Below are positions 46,679 through 55,838 of a stretch of 64,000 bases of DNA, one piece after another. The first letter of the stretch is position 1, and every line of letters begins with the position of its first letter. Source of the stretch: Deltaproteobacteria bacterium HGW-Deltaproteobacteria-19 (GTDB taxonomy: Bacteria > Desulfobacterota > Syntrophia > Syntrophales > PHBD01); contig PHBD01000014.1 of the NCBI GenBank assembly GCA_002841865.1, positions 1-64,000 on the forward strand, read 5' to 3'. The notes under the pieces were generated by a model that saw only the letters and a program-made list of their open reading frames with translations, had not been told where the DNA came from and made no database searches. The translations under genes were made by a program, and so were the position numbers.

Positions 46679-47098
46679 ATGAAATCCTACCGTGAAGAGC
46701 TCTGGTTCAATGTCCCCGCCCGCCGGGGCTTCGTTAACATCACCCCCACCGTGGAGGAATGCCTGAGGAAAAGCGGGGTCAAGGAAGGCCTGGTCCTGGT
46801 CAACGCCATGCACATCACCGCATCGGTCTTCATCAACGACGACGAGCCGGGCCTGCACCAGGACTATGAGGAATGGCTGGAGAAGCTTGCCCCCCACGAG
46901 CCCGTCTCCCGCTACCGCCACAACCGCACAGGAGAGGACAACGGGGACGCCCACCTGAAACGGCAGGTCATGGGCCGGGAGGTGGTCGTGGCCGTCACCG
47001 CCGGGCAGCTGGACTTCGGTCCCTGGGAGCAGATCTTCTACGGCGAGTTCGACGGCAGGAGAAAGAAGAGGGTGCTCGTCAAGATCATCGGCGAGTGA
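46679..47098 (+). CDS. YjbQ/UPF0047-family protein
   Basis: A 139-residue protein with the full YjbQ pattern: [106 protein letters not shown]. The conserved His, Glu/Asp and Gln residues that form the putative active site are present. Some members rescue thiamine-phosphate synthase mutants at low efficiency; the true reaction is unknown. TTGGAGGAAA lies upstream. It starts a compact run of four plus-strand genes. Confidence 0.93.
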   Translation: MKSYREELWFNVPARRGFVNITPTVEECLRKSGVKEGLVLVNAMHITASVFINDDEPGLHQDYEEWLEKLAPHEPVSRYRHNRTGEDNGDAHLKRQVMGREVVVAVTAGQLDFGPWEQIFYGEFDGRRKKRVLVKIIGE

Positions 47099-47135
47099 GG
47101 CAGGACAGGAAATCAATCCATTTCAGGAGGAAACC

Positions 47136-47693
47136 ATGTTCATGTTCATCGTGTTCGTCGGGGCGGTCGTTATCGTCGTCGTTGGCATTGGCATCTACAA
47201 CGCCCTGGTCCGGGGCCGGAACACCGTGGAGTCAACCTGGGCGGACGTCGACGTTATCCTGAAGAAACGCTACGACCTGGTGCCGAACCTGGCTGAAGCG
47301 GTCCGCGCCTATGCGGCCCATGAAAAGGCCCTCTTCGACAAGCTGTCGGAGGCCCGGTTCGCCGCTGCGGGCGCCCCGTCCCCGGCGGAGAAGACAAAGG
47401 CCGAGAATGCGCTGACGGAGGCCGTCCGCGGCCTTTTCGCCGTTGCCGAGGCCTACCCGGACCTGAAGGCCAGCGAGGAGTTCATGAAGCTGCAGCAGCA
47501 GCTCCGGGAACTGGAGGACAGCATCGAAGAGGCGCGGAGGACCTACAACGCCGTCGTCCGGGAGTTCAACATCCGGATCGAGTCCTTCCCATCCAACGTC
47601 ATCGCCACCTGGTTCGAATTCAAGAAGGCGGATTTCTTCGAGCTAGAGGCCCCCGAGGCCGAGAAAAAACCGGTCAAAGTCAGCTTTTCATGA
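47136..47693 (+). CDS. LemA-family membrane protein
   Basis: A 185-residue protein with one N-terminal membrane helix (FIVFVGAVVIVVVGIGIYNALV) and the LemA helical bundle (NTVESTWADVDVILKKRYDLVPNLAEAVRAYAAHEKALFDKLSEAR, and LRELEDSIEEARRTYNAVVREFN). LemA proteins are widespread and of unsettled function. AGGAGGAAACC precedes ATG. Its stop overlaps the start of the MFS gene by four bases (ATGA), so they are translationally coupled. Confidence 0.93.
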   Translation: MFMFIVFVGAVVIVVVGIGIYNALVRGRNTVESTWADVDVILKKRYDLVPNLAEAVRAYAAHEKALFDKLSEARFAAAGAPSPAEKTKAENALTEAVRGLFAVAEAYPDLKASEEFMKLQQQLRELEDSIEEARRTYNAVVREFNIRIESFPSNVIATWFEFKKADFFELEAPEAEKKPVKVSFS

Positions 47694-48985
47694 ATCCGGC
47701 CGGCCGCCGTCCAGGATGGATCATCCACTGGGCCTGGCTCATCCTCGGCGCCGGCTTCCTGGATCTTTTCGTCAACTATTCGGTCCGCCTCGGATATGGC
47801 GTGGTCCTGCCCGAGATGATCCGGGACCTGGGCCTCAGCCGCACCGCAGGCGGGACCATTTATAACGCCTACCTGTTCACGTATATCGCCCTGACCCCGC
47901 TGACCGGATGGCTCACCGACCGGATCGGCGCCCGGCGGGTGATTCCGGCCTGCCTCGCCGTGCTGGGCCTCGGCGTCCTCCTGATGGCGAGGGTGTCGAG
48001 CCTGGAGGGTGCCTGCCTGGCCTATGCCCTCGTAGGTGTGGGGGCCACGGGGATCTGGACCCCCGTCCTGGCCGTCGTCCAGCGCTGGTTCGCCCCGCGG
48101 CGGCGCGGCCTTGCCCTCGGCATCCTCTCGACGGGCTACGGTCTCGGATTCGCGGCGGTCGGTGCCTTCTTCCCCCTCGTGGCGATGCAGTATGGCTGGC
48201 GCCACACCTGGACCATCCTAGGCGCGGCCGCCCTGATCCTCGTGGTGGTCAACGGCGTGCTCCTTCGAAACGACCCCGCATCCTGCGGCACAACCGCCTG
48301 GGGAGGGGAGGGGGACGGAGACGCCCCGGTCCGCAGCGGGACGGCATTGCCGGCAGGCGGGCTGCGGGAGGAGATCCTCCGGAATCCGACGTTCTGGTGG
48401 ATCGGCCTTTCCTACTTCTGCATCTCCTATTCCCTCTACGGAATCACCACGTTCATGGTAGACTATGCCCGGGACCAGGTAGGGCTATCCCTCGGGGCGG
48501 CGAGTTTCCTGGCGACGATCCACGGTTCTTTCCAGGTCCTGGGCGCCCTGACAATTCTCCCCTTATCGGACCGCCTGGGCCGGAAGCGGACCATCCTGTT
48601 CTCGAACGGCTGCATCGCGCTGGCCGTCCTAGGCATCGTCGCGGCCGGTTCCAGCCAGGCGGCCCTTTCCGCCCTGGTTGCGGTTTTTGCGATTTTCTAC
48701 GGCGTCACCTTTGCCATCTACGGCGCCTGCGCCGGGGACTACTTCCCCTCGCGGATGATGGGGACCGTCATCGGGGCGTGGACGCCCCTGTACGGCGCCG
48801 GGGCCATCCTGTCTCACTGGGTTGGGGGAATCCTGCGGGACAGGCTGGGAACCTATGACATTGCATTTATGCTGGACGCGGGGATGGCTGTCGTCGCGGT
48901 GGTACTCTTCCTATTCGTCGGGAAGAGGCCGAAGCGATCCTCGGAGGCGCCGAACCACCCGGATAGGGAAGAAGCAAAGCCATGA
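47690..48985 (+). CDS. MFS transporter (OFA/oxalate-formate antiporter-like)
   Basis: A 431-residue protein with twelve predicted helices and MFS signatures: GWLTDRIGARRVIPACLAVLGLGVLLMAR between helices 2 and 3, and the matching DRLGRKRTILFSNG in the second half. The overall layout resembles monocarboxylate/oxalate-formate antiporter-like transporters (a long loop with variable acidic residues in the middle). The substrate is unknown. ATGA overlaps join it to LemA before it and the 4Fe-4S gene after it. Confidence 0.88.
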   Translation: MNPAGRRPGWIIHWAWLILGAGFLDLFVNYSVRLGYGVVLPEMIRDLGLSRTAGGTIYNAYLFTYIALTPLTGWLTDRIGARRVIPACLAVLGLGVLLMARVSSLEGACLAYALVGVGATGIWTPVLAVVQRWFAPRRRGLALGILSTGYGLGFAAVGAFFPLVAMQYGWRHTWTILGAAALILVVVNGVLLRNDPASCGTTAWGGEGDGDAPVRSGTALPAGGLREEILRNPTFWWIGLSYFCISYSLYGITTFMVDYARDQVGLSLGAASFLATIHGSFQVLGALTILPLSDRLGRKRTILFSNGCIALAVLGIVAAGSSQAALSALVAVFAIFYGVTFAIYGACAGDYFPSRMMGTVIGAWTPLYGAGAILSHWVGGILRDRLGTYDIAFMLDAGMAVVAVVLFLFVGKRPKRSSEAPNHPDREEAKP

Positions 48986-50295
48986 GCCACCATCTGCAGA
49001 AGACCGGATACACGGCCCTGGTCGACCGGCTGAACCGTTTCCCCCAGGGGGCGCCGCCGTCGGAGCTGCTTTTCAAGATCCTGAAGATCCTCTTCCGTGA
49101 AAAGGAAGCCGGGCTTGTCGCCCTCCTCCCGATCCGCCCCTTTACGGTGGCCCAGGCGGCCGCCCGCTGGAAGATGGGCGTGACGGAGGCGCGAAAAATC
49201 CTGGACGAGCTGGCGGGGCGGGCAATCCTTCTCGACACGGAGGATGAGAAGGGCGTGCAGACCTATGTCCTCCCGCCGCCCATGGCCGGCTTCTTCGAGT
49301 TTTCCCTCATGCGGACCCGCGGGGACATCGATCAAAAGGTCCTGAGCGAGTTGTTCTATCAGTACCTCAACGTGGAGGACGACTTCATCCGGGAGCTCTT
49401 CGCGGACGGGGAGACCCGGCTCGGCCGGGCCTTTGTCCACGAGCCGGCCCTGCCGGACGAGCCGGGCCTCGTCATCCTCGACTACGAGCGGGCCACGGAG
49501 GTCATCCGGACCTCCCCCGTACGGGGCGTCAGCACCTGCTATTGCCGCCACAAGATGGGACACCTCGGCCGCGCCTGTGATGCGCCGCTCGCAATCTGCA
49601 TGACCTTCAACGCCTCGGCCGAATCCCTGGTGAAGCACGGCCACGCCCGGGCCGTCGGTGTGGAGGAGGGCCTGGACCTGCTCCGGGAGGCCTGGGAGCG
49701 GAACCTCGTTCAGTTCGGCTCCAACGTGCGGGAGAAGATCAACTTCATCTGCAACTGCTGCGGCTGCTGCTGCGAGGCCATGATCGCCGCCCGCCGCTTT
49801 TCTCTCCTGCAGCCGGTCCACACGACGAACTTCCTGCCGGAGGTTCAGGAAGATGGCTGCACCGGCTGCGGGCGGTGCGCTAACGTCTGCCCCGTGGAGG
49901 CCATGAGCCTGGTCTCGGCGAACGATCCCCGCCGGCCGAAGAAGCGAAAGGCCCAACTGCGGGCGGAGGTATGCCTGGGCTGCGGCCTCTGCGTCCGGGC
50001 CTGCCCGGAGAGCCGAATCCGGCTCGTGAGCCGGCCTGAGCGGGTCATCACGCCCCTCGATACCGCACACCTGGCCGTCGTCATGGCTGTCGAGCGGGGA
50101 AAGCTGCAGGATCTGATCTTCGACAACCGGGCACTCTTCAGTCACCGGGCCATGGCAGCGATCCTGGGGACGATTCTCAGGATGCCGCCGGTGACGCAGG
50201 TCATGGCATCCCGGCAGATGAAATCGCGTTATCTGGAGACCCTGATCGGGCGAATGAAGAACGACGGCGGGATCGCTCCCGCCTCCCGCGAGTGA
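48982..50295 (+). CDS. Cys-rich 4Fe-4S protein with CNCCxCCC motif (copy 2)
   Basis: A 437-residue paralogue of the protein at 16848-17933. It has a winged-helix-like N-terminal half (FTVAQAAARWKMGVTEARKILDELAGRA), a Cys motif (STCYCRHKMGHLGRACDAPLAIC), a dense cluster CNCCGCCC near residue 256 and two ferredoxin-type motifs (CTGCGRCANVCP near 292; CLGCGLCVRACP near 331). It is longer at the C-terminus (about 80 helical residues). It overlaps the MFS gene by four bases, so a link between the transported substrate and this electron-transfer or sensing protein is likely. Confidence 0.87.
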   Translation: MSHHLQKTGYTALVDRLNRFPQGAPPSELLFKILKILFREKEAGLVALLPIRPFTVAQAAARWKMGVTEARKILDELAGRAILLDTEDEKGVQTYVLPPPMAGFFEFSLMRTRGDIDQKVLSELFYQYLNVEDDFIRELFADGETRLGRAFVHEPALPDEPGLVILDYERATEVIRTSPVRGVSTCYCRHKMGHLGRACDAPLAICMTFNASAESLVKHGHARAVGVEEGLDLLREAWERNLVQFGSNVREKINFICNCCGCCCEAMIAARRFSLLQPVHTTNFLPEVQEDGCTGCGRCANVCPVEAMSLVSANDPRRPKKRKAQLRAEVCLGCGLCVRACPESRIRLVSRPERVITPLDTAHLAVVMAVERGKLQDLIFDNRALFSHRAMAAILGTILRMPPVTQVMASRQMKSRYLETLIGRMKNDGGIAPASRE

Positions 50296-50449
50296 CACGC
50301 CGGGACCCGCATTTTCCCAGCCTCCAATCCCTTCCATTTCCAGCGAAAATAGGGTATTTCGTGTCAGCAAACCGGTACAAAAATGTGCCGCATCGGGATT
50401 GAAATTGTTACGACGTGCACCAGCAACCGACGAATCTAAGGAGGAAGGG

Positions 50450-51973
50450 ATGGCCGGAAGGGCGGGAAAGGGATTCGACAACGAACAGTACATCCGGGAG
50501 CAGACCGAGGAGATCCTCGGACGCGTCAAGCAGTTCGACAACAAGCTCTACCTGGAGTTCGGCGGAAAGCTGTTGTACGACTACCATGCAGCGCGGGTCC
50601 TGCCGGGGTACGATCCCAACGTCAAGATGCGCCTCATCCGGGAGCTGAAGGGCAGCGCCGACATCCTTCTATGCATCTATGCCGGCGACATCGAACGGAA
50701 AAAGATCCGGGCCGATTTCGGCATCACCTATGACTCGGACGCCCTGAAGCTGATCGATGACCTCCGGGGGTGGGGCATCGACATCCTGGGCGTCGTCATC
50801 ACCCGCTACGACAGCCAGCCCGCAGCGGAGCTTTTTAAGAACAAGCTGGAGCGTCGCGGCGTCCGGGTCTTCACCCACCGATTCACAAAGGGATACCCGA
50901 CGGACGTCGAGTCCATCGTCAGCGACGACGGGTACGGGGCCAACGAATACATTCCGACGGAGAAGCCCCTGGTGATCGTCACGGGCCCGGGGCCGGGGAG
51001 CGGCAAGCTCGCCACCTGCCTGTCCCAGCTCTATCACGAGTACCGTCGCGGCGTGAAAGCCGGGTATGCGAAATTCGAGACCTTCCCCATCTGGAGCATC
51101 CCCCTGAAGCACCCCGTAAACGTCGCCTACGAGGCGGCCACGGCGGACATCCGGGACTTCAACCTCATCGACCCCTTCCACCTGGAGGCCTACGGGAAGA
51201 GTTCCGTCAACTACAACCGCGACGTGGAGGTCTTTCCCGTCCTGAAGCGGATCCTGGAAAAGATCACGGGGAAGGAATCCTTCTATCTGTCCCCCACGGA
51301 CATGGGCGTGAACCGGGCCGGCTTCGCCATCATCGACGACGAGGTGACCCGGGAGGCGTCCCTGCAGGAGATCATCCGGCGATACTTCCGCTACCGCTGC
51401 GAATATGTCATGGGCTTCACCGACCGGGGGACCGTGCAGCGGGTGGAGCTTTTCATGAAGGATTTCCACCTGGAGGCGAAGAACCGCGCGGTGGTGGAGC
51501 CGGCCTGGGAGGCCGCCCGGGAGGCCCGGGACCAGGAAAAGGGGAACGAGGGGATCTACTGCGGGGCGGCGATCGAGCTGATGGATGGGACGATCGTGAC
51601 GGGGAACAACTCGCCCCTGATGCATGCCGCATCCAGTCTGGTCCTCCATGCAGTCAAACACCTTGCGGATATCCCTGCCAAGATCAAGCTGCTGCCCGCC
51701 TATATCACCGACGCGGTTTGCAATCTGAAAACGGAGGCCCTGGGTGAGAAGTCCGTCAGCATGGACCTGGAGGAGACGCTGGTGGCACTTGGGATCAGCG
51801 CCGCCACCAATCCGGCGGCCCAGCTCGCCGTGGAAAAACTGCAGGAGCTCAAGGGGTGCGAGGTCCACATGACCCACATGCCCACACCGGGCGACGAGGC
51901 GGGCCTGCGCCGGCTCGGCGTCAACCTGACGAGCGAGCCCAACTTTTCGACAAAGAACCTGTTCCTGGTCTGA
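50450..51973 (+). CDS. DUF1846-family protein
   Basis: About 507 residues, full length for the DUF1846/UPF0371 family. Recognisable segments are FDNEQYIREQTEEILGRVKQFDNKLYLEFGGKLLYDYHAARVLPGYDPNVK at the N-terminus, PGPGSGKLATCLSQLYHE (a P-loop-like stretch) near residue 185, and HMTHMPTPGDEAGLRRLGVNLTSEPNF at the end. Function is unknown. AAGGAGGAAGGG precedes ATG 50450; the track start 50399 has no such signal. Confidence 0.92.
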   Translation: MAGRAGKGFDNEQYIREQTEEILGRVKQFDNKLYLEFGGKLLYDYHAARVLPGYDPNVKMRLIRELKGSADILLCIYAGDIERKKIRADFGITYDSDALKLIDDLRGWGIDILGVVITRYDSQPAAELFKNKLERRGVRVFTHRFTKGYPTDVESIVSDDGYGANEYIPTEKPLVIVTGPGPGSGKLATCLSQLYHEYRRGVKAGYAKFETFPIWSIPLKHPVNVAYEAATADIRDFNLIDPFHLEAYGKSSVNYNRDVEVFPVLKRILEKITGKESFYLSPTDMGVNRAGFAIIDDEVTREASLQEIIRRYFRYRCEYVMGFTDRGTVQRVELFMKDFHLEAKNRAVVEPAWEAAREARDQEKGNEGIYCGAAIELMDGTIVTGNNSPLMHAASSLVLHAVKHLADIPAKIKLLPAYITDAVCNLKTEALGEKSVSMDLEETLVALGISAATNPAAQLAVEKLQELKGCEVHMTHMPTPGDEAGLRRLGVNLTSEPNFSTKNLFLV

Positions 51974-51989
51974 GAAAAACGGGTCAGGT

Positions 51990-53120
51990 TTATTTTTCCG
52001 CAATCCGGATCCGGACGGCGGTTGTACCATTGCGGGTATCGGCGGCCGCTCCGCTCGACTGCAGGTCGCCAAGCGACCGGAGGCGCTCGATCAGGTCGGG
52101 CAGGGCGGGTGAAGGGAGATTTGCCGAGAGCAGGATCCCGCCCTGTTGCACCCGGCGCCGAACGTCCCCCGCCCCCGAGGCGCGCAGCTCCCTTTCGGCG
52201 GCTGCGGCAACGGCGGTGACATCCTGCACCCGGAGCACGAGGTCTACAGCGGGAATCCGGACGGTCGCTTTCTTCTTCATCGCGGCATTGTCGGGTTTCT
52301 CCTCTTTCGCCGCCATGACGGCGGATTCGGACTGATCTTTCCGTTTTGATTCGTATGCGGCCTTCTGCCGGACTTTTCCCGCTTCCCGCAGGTCCTCCCC
52401 ACCGGATTCACGGACCGCTTCCGCTGCTGGGGGCTGTACTGCGCTACTGCCGAGAGGGGCCGCATACCCCCCGGGTCCTGCATCCGCCTTGCGTTCCACT
52501 GACGGCGGGGCGGCCCGGTCGGAAGGGCCGGTCGATCCCCGTCGGCCCGGCGGGGGCGCGAAGCCGAGGCCTTTCTCCTCGGAATCATGCGGGCGTGACA
52601 TTGCCGGTTCAGCCGACCGCGGAGGGGCGCTCCGCACGGCCTGCTCCGCCTTTGGCTCTTCCTGTCTGCGTTCCGGCGACGGGGCGGGCTCCGCGGCCTT
52701 CCGGGCCGCCTCGGGAGCGGCCGCCTTTTCCTCGATCCGGGCAGGTGGCAACGGCAGGTCCAGGGCCTGCCGCTCCGGCTCGCCGGTCCGGTAGACCTGG
52801 AAGGCCAGGACGGCAACCAGGACCATGGCAAAGGCCTGGATGGGAACCTTGATGTGCAGGGGGAAGAAGAGTGTCCGGAGAATCCCGCGCTTCGGCGCCG
52901 CCTCCTCGCGGATCCGGGTCATGATCTTCTGACTGAGCCAGGGCGGCGGCTCGACTTCCTCTAATTCATGAACGAGGCCGACGGTTTTCCGGAGATCCTC
53001 GGCGGCCTTCAGGCAGGACGGGCAGGAGGGCAGGTGATCCTCGATCCGCCTCCGCTCATCCGCCGGGAGGGCATTGTCGAGATAAGCCGACAGGCGTTCT
53101 TCGATTTCTTTGCAGGTCAT
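51990..53120 (-). CDS. Anti-sigma factor with zinc-finger (zf-HC2-type) and single membrane helix
   Basis: A 376-residue protein. Its N-terminus is a zf-HC2-type anti-sigma domain (MTCKEIEERLSAYLDNALPADERRRIEDHLPSCPSC). One membrane helix follows (VPIQAFAMVLVAVLAFQVY, about 92-110), then a long Pro/Ala/Glu-rich periplasmic stretch. The final ~90 residues are predicted to be mixed alpha/beta, resembling the DUF4349-like extracytoplasmic sensor. Start ATG 53120 overlaps the sigma factor stop (ATGA), so the two are coupled. It converges with DUF1846 with only 16 bases between. Confidence 0.88.
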   Translation of the reverse strand: MTCKEIEERLSAYLDNALPADERRRIEDHLPSCPSCLKAAEDLRKTVGLVHELEEVEPPPWLSQKIMTRIREEAAPKRGILRTLFFPLHIKVPIQAFAMVLVAVLAFQVYRTGEPERQALDLPLPPARIEEKAAAPEAARKAAEPAPSPERRQEEPKAEQAVRSAPPRSAEPAMSRPHDSEEKGLGFAPPPGRRGSTGPSDRAAPPSVERKADAGPGGYAAPLGSSAVQPPAAEAVRESGGEDLREAGKVRQKAAYESKRKDQSESAVMAAKEEKPDNAAMKKKATVRIPAVDLVLRVQDVTAVAAAAERELRASGAGDVRRRVQQGGILLSANLPSPALPDLIERLRSLGDLQSSGAAADTRNGTTAVRIRIAEK

Positions 53121-53743
53121 CGCCAATCACCCAGAAGCCGGGACAGGCATTCTTTCATGGCGCTCCGCGCCCGGAACAGCCGGGAGCGGACCGTGCCGCC
53201 GGGAAGTTTGAGCATGCCGCCGATCTCCTCGTAGGAGAAGCCCTGGATATCCCTCAAAACCAGGACCTCCCGGTATTCGCCCTCCAGAGTGCCGATGCAC
53301 TCCTGAACCTTTTCCTCCCGCTCCTTCCGCTCCAGCCGTTCACTCGGATTCTCCAGAGGCGAAATGGCCCGGCAGGGGATGCACCCGCCGTCCTCCGTCG
53401 AAGGTGCCTCCGGGGCGGGCGCTTCATGCCGGGAGCGGGCCTGAGCCTGCTTCATCCGGTTCCTCGTCACGTTCAGGACGATTTCATGAAGCCAGGTGGA
53501 AAACCGCGCCTCCCGCCGAAATCTCGGCAGTCCCCGCCACGCCGACAGAAAGGCTTCCTGGACGACATCACAGGCCTCGTCGTAGTCTCCCAACATCCGG
53601 TACGCCAGGTTCAGCATCCGCTTCTGGTGCCGCTCCACGAGCGCATCGAAGGCGTCCACATGTCCGCCTTGGCACCGGGCGACTGCGTCAGCGTCCGGAT
53701 CATCGACCGGTTGGTTTGCAGGGATATCCGCGGGATCAGCCAT
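53117..53743 (-). CDS. ECF sigma factor (RpoE-like)
   Basis: A sigma-70 ECF protein of about 208 residues from the start at 53743. Region 2 is LVERHQKRMLNLAYRMLGDYDEACDVVQEAFLSAWRGLPRFR, and region 4 is LEGEYREVLVLRDIQGFSYEEIGGMLKLPGGTVRSRLFRAR. A Cys-rich insert (GGCIPCRAISP) lies between. The track ORF begins at 53914, but that would put the start inside the promoter -35, so 53743 is preferred. The downstream gene encodes its anti-sigma factor. Confidence 0.93.
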   Translation of the reverse strand: MADPADIPANQPVDDPDADAVARCQGGHVDAFDALVERHQKRMLNLAYRMLGDYDEACDVVQEAFLSAWRGLPRFRREARFSTWLHEIVLNVTRNRMKQAQARSRHEAPAPEAPSTEDGGCIPCRAISPLENPSERLERKEREEKVQECIGTLEGEYREVLVLRDIQGFSYEEIGGMLKLPGGTVRSRLFRARSAMKECLSRLLGDWR

Positions 53744-53883
53744 TGGGATCGGAAAGCATCGCTCCTCTGAAATTGCGATCCCATGGCAGCGGAAGCCACC
53801 GTTCTTGTCAAGCCATTTCCGCTCCCCGAAGCGGGGGCAGGTTTGGAAAAACCGGCCGGATTTATTTTTCAGGCTCGTTCTTG

Positions 53884-53912
53884 TAAGACAACCGGGAGGG
53901 TGGAAAAGTTCC
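53884..53912 (-). promoter_or_regulatory. ECF (sigma-E)-type autoregulated promoter
   Basis: On the minus strand: GGAACTT (-35, 53912-53906), 17-base spacer, TCTTA (-10, 53888-53884). This matches the E. coli sigma-E pattern GGAACTT-N16-TCTGA. It lies about 140 bases upstream of the sigma start. The -35 sits within an exact inverted repeat (GGGTGGAA-N3-TTCCACCC). Confidence 0.6.
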
Positions 53913-54039
53913 ACCCCAGGGAACAGGGCGGAATCGGGGCTGTAAAAAAGGGGCCGACAGTGTTACGATCCGCGCGCATTCCAAGACACATAAATCTGAT
54001 TTATTTGTCTTGATCCATATCCGGGACGAGGTTGCACAT

Positions 54040-54471
54040 ATGGACGGAAAGGTGAGGGAGGCGATCTTCCGGCGGGTGGAGAAGGAGCCCTTCGCCCGGA
54101 AATTCGATCTGAAGCTCCTGGATCTGGCGGAGGGCTACTCCAAAGTCACGATGACGTTTACCCCGGACATGGAGAACATCTTCGGGATGGCCCATGGCGG
54201 AGCGATCTTCGCGCTCATGGACGAGGCCTTCGAAACGGCCTCCAACTCGCACGGAACAATGGCCGTGGCCCTCAACATGGGCATCAGCTTCCTGGCCACG
54301 CCCAGCCCGGGAGCGTCGATGACTGCGGAGGCCCGGGAAATCAACCGGACCACCCGGACCGCCCTCTATGAAATCAAGGTCACCGACGACGGGGGACGTC
54401 TCCTCGCCACCTGCCAGGCCCTCGTCTACCGGAAGGGAACGCCGCTCCCCTTCCTGGAAGAAGGAGCGTGA
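54040..54471 (+). CDS. PaaI-type hotdog thioesterase
   Basis: A 143-residue hotdog-fold protein from ATG 54040 (GAGG at eight bases; TTG 54010 in the track is less likely). PaaI features are NIFGMAHGGAIFALMDEAFETASNSHG (active-site Asp/Glu and the HGG glycines) and VALNMGISFLATPSPGASMTAEAREINRTTRTALYEIKVTDDGGRLLATCQALVYRK. It should hydrolyse an acyl-CoA. It is followed nine bases later by the DUF401 gene. Confidence 0.9.
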   Translation: MDGKVREAIFRRVEKEPFARKFDLKLLDLAEGYSKVTMTFTPDMENIFGMAHGGAIFALMDEAFETASNSHGTMAVALNMGISFLATPSPGASMTAEAREINRTTRTALYEIKVTDDGGRLLATCQALVYRKGTPLPFLEEGA

Positions 54472-54480
54472 CGGGCCGCC

Positions 54481-55797
54481 ATGGACTGGCTCTTCACTCT
54501 GCCCGCCTACGCCAAGATCCTCGGCTCGTTCCTGGGGATACTGCTCCTGAACCGCTTCGGGGTGCCCCTCGGCGTGGCGATCCTGTCGTTCGCACTCCTG
54601 CTCACGGCCTGGACGGGAACGGGCCTGCAGGGATTCATCTACCAGATCGAGACATTCATCCTGCCCCATAACGCGCTGCTGCCCCCGATCATCCTGCTCC
54701 TTCTCTTCTTCAGCGATTCCCTCAAGCGGACGGGGCGGATGGACCGGACCATCGGCGGCCTTAAGGACTGGCTCCAGAGGAAGCATTTGATCATCGCAGG
54801 ACTGCCGGCGCTGGTGGGCCTTCTGCCCATGCCGGCGGGGGCTCTTTTCTCGGCGCCCTTCGTGGCTGCCATGGACGAGGAGAAGGAGCTGACGCCGGCC
54901 CGCAAGGTGGCGATCAATTACTGGTTCCGCCACATCTGGGAGTACTGGTGGCCCCTGTATCCCGGCGTCATCCTGGCCATGCAGTACGCGGGCCTGTCGG
55001 TCCTCACGTATTTCCTCATCCAGGTCCCCTTCACCGCCGCGGCAATCCTGGGGGGCTATCTCTTCATCCTGCGCGGCATCGGGAAGGGGAAAGGGGAGGG
55101 GATGGGAAGCGAGCGGGCAAACAGCACCTGGGATGCGGAGGCCGTGTTCTCGGCCATCCTTCCCATCGGGGTCCTGGTGCTGGTCTCCATCATGGGCTCG
55201 GCCCTCCTGCCGCTTCTCGGCGTGAAGGGAACGCTGGCCAACCTCGTGGCCATGCTGGTGGGACTGCTCCTGGCCCTGATCGCATCCTTCGCAGGCCACG
55301 GATCAACCTTCCTGCCGGCCCTCTCCCTCTTCCGGAAAAAAGAAACGTGGCTAATGGTCGTCCTCGTCCTGGGCATCCAGGCTTTCTCGGCGGCGCTCCT
55401 GTGTCCGCTGGACGGGGCGGGAGGAACCCTCGTCACAGGCATGCGGGACGAACTGGTCCGGACGGGCATCCCCCTCATCACGATCGTCATGGTCATCCCC
55501 TTCATCTCCGGGGCGGTCACCGGGGTGGCCTTCGGATTCGTCGGGGCCAGCTTCCCCATCGTCTTCGCCCTCCTGGGGCCCGATCCCTCCCTGGCCGTGG
55601 CGGCCGCGACCACGAGCTTCGCTTATACCTTCGGCTACATGGGCATGATGCTGTCGCCCATGCACGCCTGCTTCGTCGTCACAGCGGAATACTTCCGCAC
55701 ACCCATTTACGGGGCCTACCGGTACCTCCTGGGGCCGGCGGCGATCATGCTGGTGACGGCGGGGGTGCTGTCGGCGGCGTGGTATTTCCTGCTATAG
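54481..55797 (+). CDS. DUF401-family membrane protein (probable permease)
   Basis: A 438-residue protein with about 11 predicted helices. Key sequences are the first-half LPMPAGALFSAPFVAAMDEEKELTPARKVAINYWFRHIWEYWWPLYPGVILAM and the second-half FISGAVTGVAFGFVGASFPIVFALLG. Both match DUF401, related to gluconate/carboxylate permeases of the ion-transporter superfamily. It probably moves an organic acid. Translation seems coupled to the thioesterase gene. A terminator-like hairpin follows. Confidence 0.9.
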   Translation: MDWLFTLPAYAKILGSFLGILLLNRFGVPLGVAILSFALLLTAWTGTGLQGFIYQIETFILPHNALLPPIILLLLFFSDSLKRTGRMDRTIGGLKDWLQRKHLIIAGLPALVGLLPMPAGALFSAPFVAAMDEEKELTPARKVAINYWFRHIWEYWWPLYPGVILAMQYAGLSVLTYFLIQVPFTAAAILGGYLFILRGIGKGKGEGMGSERANSTWDAEAVFSAILPIGVLVLVSIMGSALLPLLGVKGTLANLVAMLVGLLLALIASFAGHGSTFLPALSLFRKKETWLMVVLVLGIQAFSAALLCPLDGAGGTLVTGMRDELVRTGIPLITIVMVIPFISGAVTGVAFGFVGASFPIVFALLGPDPSLAVAAATTSFAYTFGYMGMMLSPMHACFVVTAEYFRTPIYGAYRYLLGPAAIMLVTAGVLSAAWYFLL

Positions 55798-55806
55798 AAG
55801 AAGCAC

Positions 55807-55838
55807 AAAAGGGGACAGATATGAGTATGTCCTTTTTT
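55807..55838 (+). terminator. Terminator after the DUF401 gene
   Basis: GGACA (55813-55817) pairs with TGTCC (55828-55832), and the stem continues with AAAAGG against TTTTTT (two G-T wobbles). The T run ends the hairpin. A short frame beginning in the loop (MSMSFFAF...) is not considered a gene. Confidence 0.6.
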
